Part shown: in pieces, positions 4,788-10,942 of the stretch
Position numbering within the stretch: position 1 is the stretch's first letter
Layout of the letters: every line of letters begins with the position of its first letter
Assembly (NCBI GenBank): GCA_017557265.1
Contig: JAFZAM010000198.1
Location: forward strand, 1-10,942
Length of the DNA: 10,942 bases
Direction of reading: 5' to 3'
DNA from: Oscillospiraceae bacterium
Lineage (GTDB): Bacteria; Bacillota; Clostridia; Oscillospirales; Oscillospiraceae
The notes under the pieces: generated by a model
The model's input: the letters and a program-made list of their open reading frames with translations, nothing else
The model's database searches: none
Told to the model about the DNA's origin: nothing
Position numbers and translations under genes: made by a program

Positions 4788-6770
4788 TTATTCTTTTTTC
4801 GACTGCTCGGCGCGGAGCTTGATGATCCTGTCGCGCAATACGGCGGCGTACTCGAATTCGAGGAGCTTCGAGGCGCGGAGCATCTCCTTTTCGAGCTTGG
4901 CGACGGCCTCCTCGAGCTCGCGGCGCGTCATCTTCACGCCGTCGGCGCGGCGCGCCTCCGTCTTCTCGGCGGCGGAGGATATCTCGATGAGGTCGCGCAC
5001 GCTCTTGACTATCGTCTTCGGGACGATGCCGTGCTCGGCGTTGTAGGCCGTCTGGCGCTCGCGTCTGCGCTCCGTCTCCCCTATCGCGCTGGCCATCGAG
5101 GGCGTCACGGTGTCGGCGTACATGACGACCTCGCCGGAGGCGTTCCTCGCGGCGCGGCCAATGGTCTGGATGAGCGCCGTCTCGCTGCGAAGGAAGCCTT
5201 CCTTGTCCGCGTCGAGGATGGCGACGAGCGAGACCTCGGGCAGGTCGAGGCCCTCGCGCAGGAGGTTTATGCCTATGAGGACGTCGAATTCGCCCAGGCG
5301 CAGGTCGCGGACGATCTCCATGCGCTCTATGCTCGAGATGTCGTGGTGCATGTAGCGGCAGCGGATGCCGGCCTTCTGCAGGAAGGCGGTCAGGTCCTCC
5401 GCCATCTTCTTGGTCAGCGTCGTGACGAGGGTGCGCTCGTTTCGCGCGGCGCGCTCGTTTATCTCGCCGATGAGGTCGTCTATCTGGCCCTCGGTCGGGC
5501 GCACCGTCACCTTCGGGTCGACGAGGCCGGTCGGGCGGATTATCTGCTCGACGACGTTGCCGCTGCGCGAGCGCTCGTACTCTCCCGGCGTCGCGGAGAC
5601 GTAGACGACCTGACCGATGCGCTCGTTGAACTCGTCGAACGTCAGCGGGCGGTTGTCGAACGCGCTCGGGAGGCGGAAGCCGTACTCGACGAGGCTCTCC
5701 TTGCGCGACCTGTCGCCGCGGTACATGGCGCGCACCTGCGGGAGCGTGACGTGCGACTCGTCGACGAACATTATGAAGTCCTTCGGGAAGTAATCGAGCA
5801 GGGTCATCGGCGCGCTTCCCGGCGCGCGCCCGCTTATGACGCGCGAATAGTTCTCGATGCCGGAACAGTAACCGAGCTCGCGCATCATCTCCATGTCGTA
5901 CATCGTGCGCTGACGGATGCGCTGGGCCTCGATGAGCTTGTCGTGTTCCTCGAACCACTTTACTCGCTCGTCGAGCTCGGTCTGTATATCTCGCAGGGCG
6001 CGCTCCATCTTCTCGCGCGTCGTGACGTAGTGCGAGGCGGGATATACGGCGGCGTGCTTGAGGTGGACGAGCACCTCGCCCGTCAGCGGGCGAAACTCGC
6101 TTATCCTCTCGACCTCGTCGCCGAAGAACTCGACGCGGATGGCCTTGTCGAGCGAATAGACGGGGTATATCTCCAGCGTGTCGCCGCGGAGGCGGAACGT
6201 GTTGCGCCCGAAGGCGAGGTCGTTGCGCTCGTAGCGCATCTCGACGAGCTTTTTGAGAACGTCCCCGAGCGGCGTCACCTGCCCCTCGCGGAAGGAGATC
6301 ACCATGCTCTTGTAGTCTATCGGGTCGCCGAGGCCGTAGATGCACGACACGGAGGAGACGACGATGACGTCGCGCCGCTCGAAGAGCGAGCTCGTCGCGC
6401 TGTGGCGCAGGCGCTCTATCTCGTCGTTGATGCTCGCGTCCTTTTCAATGAACGTGTCCGTGTGCGCTATGTACGCCTCTGGCTGGTAATAGTCGTAATA
6501 AGAAACGAAATACTCCACGGCGTTTTCGGGGAAGAACTCCTTGAACTCGCTGCAGAGCTGGGCGGCAAGTATTTTATTGTGCGCCAGGACGAGCGTCGGG
6601 CGCTGTACGCGCTCGATGACCTTCGCCATGGTATAGGTCTTACCCGAGCCCGTGACGCCGAGGAGCGTCTGCTCGGAAAGGCCGTTTTCAATGCCCTCGG
6701 CGAGCTTGGCGATGGCCTCGGGCTGGTCCCCGGACGGGGAATAGTCGCTCACGACGTGAAATTCGGGCAT
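4788..6770 (-). CDS. uvrB: Excinuclease ABC subunit B
   Basis: DNA damage-verifying helicase-like subunit of nucleotide excision repair; it loads with UvrA and recruits UvrC. It has 660 aa, full family length. Walker A is GVTGSGKT (38-45); the aromatic beta-hairpin that grips DNA is at about 90-111 (YYDYYQPEAY then TDTFIEKD); the DESH box is at 337-340; motif VI QTIGRAARN is at 535-543. The C-terminal UVR motif that contacts UvrC is at about 620-653 (VAKLEKEMLRASKLLEFEYA). All catalytic motifs look intact. The ATG at 6770 has AGGTGG five bases upstream and lies nine bases after the radC stop. Neither uvrA nor uvrC is in the window; the gene is last in the operon and is followed by a terminator. 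SOS control is common for uvrB, but the operon promoter is off the window, so regulation cannot be read. Confidence 0.99.
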   Translation of the reverse strand: MPEFHVVSDYSPSGDQPEAIAKLAEGIENGLSEQTLLGVTGSGKTYTMAKVIERVQRPTLVLAHNKILAAQLCSEFKEFFPENAVEYFVSYYDYYQPEAYIAHTDTFIEKDASINDEIERLRHSATSSLFERRDVIVVSSVSCIYGLGDPIDYKSMVISFREGQVTPLGDVLKKLVEMRYERNDLAFGRNTFRLRGDTLEIYPVYSLDKAIRVEFFGDEVERISEFRPLTGEVLVHLKHAAVYPASHYVTTREKMERALRDIQTELDERVKWFEEHDKLIEAQRIRQRTMYDMEMMRELGYCSGIENYSRVISGRAPGSAPMTLLDYFPKDFIMFVDESHVTLPQVRAMYRGDRSRKESLVEYGFRLPSAFDNRPLTFDEFNERIGQVVYVSATPGEYERSRSGNVVEQIIRPTGLVDPKVTVRPTEGQIDDLIGEINERAARNERTLVTTLTKKMAEDLTAFLQKAGIRCRYMHHDISSIERMEIVRDLRLGEFDVLIGINLLREGLDLPEVSLVAILDADKEGFLRSETALIQTIGRAARNASGEVVMYADTVTPSMASAIGETERRRERQTAYNAEHGIVPKTIVKSVRDLIEISSAAEKTEARRADGVKMTRRELEEAVAKLEKEMLRASKLLEFEYAAVLRDRIIKLRAEQSKKE

Positions 6771-6779
6771 CGGTCCACC

Positions 6780-7475
6780 TCATTGACTGTCGAAGCAGGA
6801 CATATTGCTTCTGGCGAGGGAGACGTAGTCCTCCCCCGCGACTATGATATGGTCGAGCAGGCGCATGCCCACGCTCTTGAGCGCGGCGGCCGCCTGCTCT
6901 GTCGTGCGCAGGTCGCTGTGGGAAGGGAGCGCGACCCCGCTCGGATGATTGTGCGCGAGGATGACCGCCGTCGCGTTGTCGCGCAGAGCGTTCTCCACGA
7001 GGCGCCTCGTGCTGAGGTCGGCGGCGCTCGGCTCGCCCTCGGCGAGCTTGCGGACGTTTATGAGCTTGAGCTTGCTGTCGAGCGTCAGCTCGTAGACGAC
7101 CTCGTCGCGCGCGCCCATGAAATACGGCTTTACGAACTCGCCCGCCTTCTCGCTGGAATTGAGGATGCGATCGCCCTCGTCCCGCCCTCGGGAGATGGCG
7201 CCCTTGCGGACTATCGCCGGCGCGAGGGCTATGAGCGCGGCCGTCCGCTCGCCGACGCCCTTGACCTTGCAGAGCTCCTCCTGAGAGGCGCCGAGCACGC
7301 CGTCGAGGCTGCCGAAGGTCTCGATGAGACGGTGCGCGAGCACGTTCACGTCCGCGCGGGGTATGGCGTAGCAGAGCAGCAGTTCGAGCGCGGTATGATC
7401 GTTGAACGAATCAAGACCGCTCTCGCGAAACTGCGCTCTGAGCCTCTCGCGATGTCCCTCGTGCGGATTGTCCAT
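6780..7475 (-). CDS. radC: RadC family JAB1/MPN-type protein
   Basis: 231 aa, with the usual RadC layout: an N-terminal GHRERLRAQF and helix-hairpin-helix region (about 30-90, with VKGVGERTA) followed by an MPN/JAMM-like metalloprotease fold. The metal-binding signature HNHPSG (175-180) with the downstream aspartate in PSHSD (D188) is intact. LDHIIVAGEDYVSLA (207-221) is typical of the family. The biochemical role of RadC is not settled: the old link to DNA repair in E. coli was withdrawn, and related proteins occur near mobile and repair genes. I chose the ATG at 7475 because GGGGAG lies 11 bases upstream; a GTG at 7487 overlaps the pyrE stop and would sit directly on that purine run. The gene lies between pyrE and uvrB with 8- and 9-base gaps. 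Confidence 0.93.
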   Translation of the reverse strand: MDNPHEGHRERLRAQFRESGLDSFNDHTALELLLCYAIPRADVNVLAHRLIETFGSLDGVLGASQEELCKVKGVGERTAALIALAPAIVRKGAISRGRDEGDRILNSSEKAGEFVKPYFMGARDEVVYELTLDSKLKLINVRKLAEGEPSAADLSTRRLVENALRDNATAVILAHNHPSGVALPSHSDLRTTEQAAAALKSVGMRLLDHIIVAGEDYVSLARSNMSCFDSQ

Positions 7476-7483
7476 CGTACTTA

Positions 7484-8140
7484 TCACTCCCCGCCGTACT
7501 CGGCGAGGTATCCCTCCATGGCTTTTTTCCGTTCCGGCGAAAGTGCGCCGGTCTCGCTCAAACGGGCGATTATCTCGCGTACGGTCACTATGGGCCGCAC
7601 GCTGATATCGAGGTCCTCGGAAAGCTCGCGGAGCGTGCTCTTGCGCCCAGTCCCGCGCTCCATGCGGTCGACCATGACGAAGAGCGCCGTGACTTTGATA
7701 TCGCCGAGGCTCTTCATGAGCGCGAGCGTCTCTCGCACGGCCGTTCCCGCGGTCACGACGTCCTCGACGACGGCGACCCTGTCGCCGCTCACGGGAGCGG
7801 CGCCGACTATGCTGCCGCCCTCGCCGTGGTCCTTGGCCTCCTTGCGGTTGAAGGAGTAGGGCACGTCGCGCCCGTAGTTCTTCCAGAGCGAGGCGGCCGC
7901 GGCCGTCACGAGCGGGATGCCCTTGTACGCGGGGCCGAAGAGCTTGTCGAAGCTCTCGCCGGAGGCGGCGATGTTCTCGGCGTAGAAGTCGCCGAGCTTG
8001 GCTATCTGCGCGCCGGTCTTGAAGTTGCCGGCGTTGAGGAAATACGGGGTCTTGCGGCCGCTCTTGGTCGTGAAGTCGCCGAAGAGCAGGACGCCGGACT
8101 CGAGCAGAAAATCGATGAATCTCTCTTTATAGGCTTCCAC
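7484..8140 (-). CDS. pyrE: Orotate phosphoribosyltransferase
   Basis: Cytoplasmic enzyme that joins orotate to PRPP to form OMP, the fifth step of de novo pyrimidine synthesis. It has 218 aa, normal length. GVLLFGDFTTKSGRKTPYF (16-34) is the usual N-terminal substrate region; the mobile catalytic loop is FNRKEAKDHGEGG (97-109) with its Lys and His residues; the PRPP-binding signature VAVVEDVVTAGTA (122-134) is intact. The start is a GTG at 8140, three bases after the upstream stop, with no strong ribosome site, so translational coupling is likely. No other pyrimidine gene is in the window, so pyrE is separated from a pyr cluster, or that cluster is elsewhere. No PyrR-type leader is present, which suggests it is not under the usual pyrimidine attenuation. 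Confidence 0.96.
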   Translation of the reverse strand: MEAYKERFIDFLLESGVLLFGDFTTKSGRKTPYFLNAGNFKTGAQIAKLGDFYAENIAASGESFDKLFGPAYKGIPLVTAAAASLWKNYGRDVPYSFNRKEAKDHGEGGSIVGAAPVSGDRVAVVEDVVTAGTAVRETLALMKSLGDIKVTALFVMVDRMERGTGRKSTLRELSEDLDISVRPIVTVREIIARLSETGALSPERKKAMEGYLAEYGGE

Positions 8141-8143
8141 GGA

Positions 8144-9169
<1,026 letters not shown>

Positions 9170-9170
9170 A

Positions 9171-9842
9171 TCATTCTCTCCCGGTGCGCCTGTTCGACTT
9201 GTGCGCCGTGCAGAGCGCGGCCGCCGTCACCTTCGCGGCGCCCGCCAGCCTGAGCACGAGCGCGCACTCGGACAGCGTCGCGCCCGTCGTCACGACGTCG
9301 TCGACAAGCAGTATCTTTTTCCCCTGAGCCCCGCTCCCGACGGGGCTGAACGCGCCGGATACGTTGGCCCGCCGCGCGGCGGCGCCGGACATTCCGGATT
9401 GCTTTTGAGTATCGAGCTTTTTCGCCAGCAGCCTCGCCTTCGGGAGCCCGAGCTCCCTCGCGAGCGCCGACGCCAGCAGCTTCGACTGGCTGTATCCCCT
9501 CTTCGCGTACCTGACGGGCGCGAGCGGCACCCAGGTCACGAGGTCGAAGTCCATGTCCGTATGTCCGCGCAGGCACTCCGCCATGAGCCGCGCGAAGCAG
9601 CGCGCGTAGGTCGTCCTGCCGGCGAACTTGAAGCGCAGCAGCGCCTCGGACGCGGCGTCTCTGTATTCGAGCGGCGCCACGCACGCGTCGCAGTTGGTCA
9701 CCGGGACGCGGCATCTGCCGTAGGTCCAAGGGAGCTCGCGCACGCACTCGGGACAGACCTCCCGCTCGCCTTCCCTGAGGAATTCGCGGCAGAAAACGCA
9801 CCTCGGCGGATAGATTATATCCAAAACGGAGCGTTTTGTCAT
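9171..9842 (-). CDS. ComFC-like protein (phosphoribosyltransferase fold, zinc-ribbon N-terminus)
   Basis: 223 aa. The N-terminus carries cysteine pairs (C15/C18, C30/C33 and C51/C54) forming a probable zinc-binding region, as in ComFC/GntX proteins. The signature RYAKRGYSQSKLLA (111-124) and the PRPP-type loop ILLVDDVVTTGATL (177-190) place it in the family. ComFC is needed for DNA uptake in naturally competent bacteria, but homologues occur widely in species not known to be competent. The ATG at 9842 overlaps the recD2 stop as ATGA, and no clear ribosome site precedes it, so it is probably translated by re-initiation. A longer frame to 10001 would run inside recD2 and its residues look like shadow sequence. 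The placement next to a helicase, radC and uvrB suggests a DNA-processing context, but this is only neighbourhood evidence. Confidence 0.93.
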   Translation of the reverse strand: MTKRSVLDIIYPPRCVFCREFLREGEREVCPECVRELPWTYGRCRVPVTNCDACVAPLEYRDAASEALLRFKFAGRTTYARCFARLMAECLRGHTDMDFDLVTWVPLAPVRYAKRGYSQSKLLASALARELGLPKARLLAKKLDTQKQSGMSGAAARRANVSGAFSPVGSGAQGKKILLVDDVVTTGATLSECALVLRLAGAAKVTAAALCTAHKSNRRTGRE

Positions 9843-10942
9843 CGCGAGAGCCGCGTTTTCAGCCCGCTGTAACGCTTCTGGGGCTTGTCGTTGGCTATCA
9901 TGGCGGCGACCTCCTCGCTCTCGCCGACGATGATGAGGAGCTCCCTCGCGCGGGTAACGGCCGTATAGAGCACGGCGCGCGAGAGAAGCGTCGGCGCGCA
10001 TCTGCCGAGCGAGAGGATGACGGCGCGGTACTCGCTGCCCTGCGACTTATGTACTGTCATGGCGTAGGCGAGCTCGAGGTCGGCGAGCATGTCGAAGGTA
10101 TATGTCACGAGGCGCTCGTCGAAGTCGACGGTCATCATCTGCTCGCCGTGGCTTATCGCCACGACGTGCCCGACGTCGCCGTTGAAGACGCCCATGCCGC
10201 TCTCGCCGGAGGCTTTTCTCCATATTATATCATAATTATTGCGGATTTGCATCACTCTGTCGCCGACGCGGAAGACGATCTCGCCGAATTCCTTCTCGGC
10301 CTTGCCCTCGCAGGGCGGGTTGAGCGCCTGCTGAAGGCGCTTGTTGAGGCTAATCGTCCCCGTCTCGTAGCGGCGTGTCGGCGCGAGGACCTGTATCTGC
10401 AGCGGCGAGATGCCCATCTTGTCGGGCAGTCTCTTCGCGGCGAGCTCGATTATCGTATCGACGGCGCGGGCGGGGTCGCGGCGCGAGAGGAAGAAGAAAT
10501 CCCCCTTGTTCTCGCCGAGGTCCGGCAGCTCGCCGGAGTTTATCATGTGGGCGTTCTTGACGATGGCGCTCTCGCCCGCCTGGCGGAAGACCTCCGTCAG
10601 ACGCACCGTCTCGACCGAGCCGCTGCGCAGCACGTCCATGAAGAGGTTGCCCGGGCCGACGGACGGCAGCTGGTTGGAGTCGCCGACGAGGACGAGCCTG
10701 CAGCCGGGCTTGAGCGCGCGCAGGAGGCTCTCCATGAGCGTCACGTCTATCATCGAGGCCTCGTCGAGGATGACGGCGTCTGCCGTCAGCGGGTCGGTCT
10801 CGTTGTGCTTGAAGACCGGCGTCTGCGAAAACTCGTCGTAGCCCGCCTCGAGCAGTCTGTGTATGGTCGAGGCCTCCGTCCCGGCGAGTTCGCTCATTCG
10901 CTTGGCGGCGCGCCCCGTCGGGGCGGCGAGGGCCGTGTCGAG
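9839..10942 (-). CDS. recD2: RecD2-type ATP-dependent DNA helicase, N-terminal half off the window
   Basis: SF1B 5'-3' helicase. The visible 367 residues are the C-terminal half and remain open to the window edge; RecD2 proteins are usually about twice this length. Motifs, numbered from the first visible residue: LAAPTGRAAKRM at 5-16 (motif Ia region), ILDEAS at 58-63 (Walker B), LVGDSNQLPSVGPGN at 85-99 (motif III), EVFRQ at 117-121 (motif IV), VGDRVMQIRNNY at 226-237, TVHKSQGSE at 296-304 (motif V) and YTAVTRA at 326-332 (motif VI). All appear intact. Walker A lies outside. RecD2 is the form found in bacteria without RecBC and is linked to replication-fork and recombination repair. It is the most upstream visible gene of the operon; the promoter is outside. 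Confidence 0.96.
   Translation of the reverse strand, partial: LDTALAAPTGRAAKRMSELAGTEASTIHRLLEAGYDEFSQTPVFKHNETDPLTADAVILDEASMIDVTLMESLLRALKPGCRLVLVGDSNQLPSVGPGNLFMDVLRSGSVETVRLTEVFRQAGESAIVKNAHMINSGELPDLGENKGDFFFLSRRDPARAVDTIIELAAKRLPDKMGISPLQIQVLAPTRRYETGTISLNKRLQQALNPPCEGKAEKEFGEIVFRVGDRVMQIRNNYDIIWRKASGESGMGVFNGDVGHVVAISHGEQMMTVDFDERLVTYTFDMLADLELAYAMTVHKSQGSEYRAVILSLGRCAPTLLSRAVLYTAVTRARELLIIVGESEEVAAMIANDKPQKRYSGLKTRLSR

Noticed and set aside
7485..7487. GTG start for RadC overlapping the pyrE stop
   Set aside because: The purine-rich ribosome site would touch the start codon; the ATG at 7475 has a usable, though slightly long, spacing.
5031..7859. A 942-codon open frame on the plus strand
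   Set aside because: It is antisense to uvrB, radC and part of pyrE, all of which have complete family motifs. Its composition (very rich in Arg, Ala, Val, Glu, Leu) is the usual shadow of GC-rich coding DNA.
9843..10001. Longer start for the ComFC-like gene
   Set aside because: The extra residues lie inside recD2 in another frame and have no family similarity; ATGA at 9842 gives the normal N-terminus.
10908..10930. GC-rich inverted repeat near the window end (CCCCG and CGGGG)
   Set aside because: It lies within the conserved recD2 segment encoding APTGRAA; codon constraint explains it.

Overview
The window looks like chromosomal DNA of a GC-rich, Gram-positive Firmicute, most likely an uncultured clostridial lineage. 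The evidence is a lipobox on the transporter binding protein, a sortase-type cell-wall sorting signal on a secreted repeat protein, a RecD2-type (RecBC-independent) helicase, a ComFC-type protein, strong AGGAGG-like ribosome sites and a class I cyclic di-GMP riboswitch. Species cannot be named from the sequence. Every gene I can support lies on the minus strand, so transcription runs from high to low coordinates. I see no tRNA, rRNA, CRISPR array, insertion sequence or phage gene.

Region A (10942 down to about 4735) is one tightly packed housekeeping operon: recD2 (its start is off the window), a ComFC-like phosphoribosyltransferase, an MreB-like actin, pyrE, radC and uvrB. Spacings run from a 4-base ATGA overlap to 9 bases. 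It ends at a good intrinsic terminator just after uvrB.

Region B (about 4670 down to 2248) is a single-gene unit. A strong extended -10 promoter is followed by a roughly 260-nt structured leader, which carries a convincing c-di-GMP-I (GEMM-I) aptamer directly behind a second long imperfect hairpin that I cannot assign to a known class. The gene it serves is a 686-aa secreted protein with Listeria-Bacteroides/InlB-B-type repeats, acidic linkers and a VPLTG sorting signal. A GC-rich terminator-like hairpin follows. The layout implies that this cell-surface protein is controlled by cyclic di-GMP.

Region C (about 2156 down to 1) is a polar amino-acid ABC importer operon: lipoprotein binding protein, permease, then ATPase (cut by the window edge). 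It has its own likely promoter, a hairpin between the binding-protein and permease genes, a TTG start for the permease and a GTG start for the ATPase overlapping the permease end.

Most of the window is ordinary housekeeping content. The region worth attention is the leader at 4370-4640.
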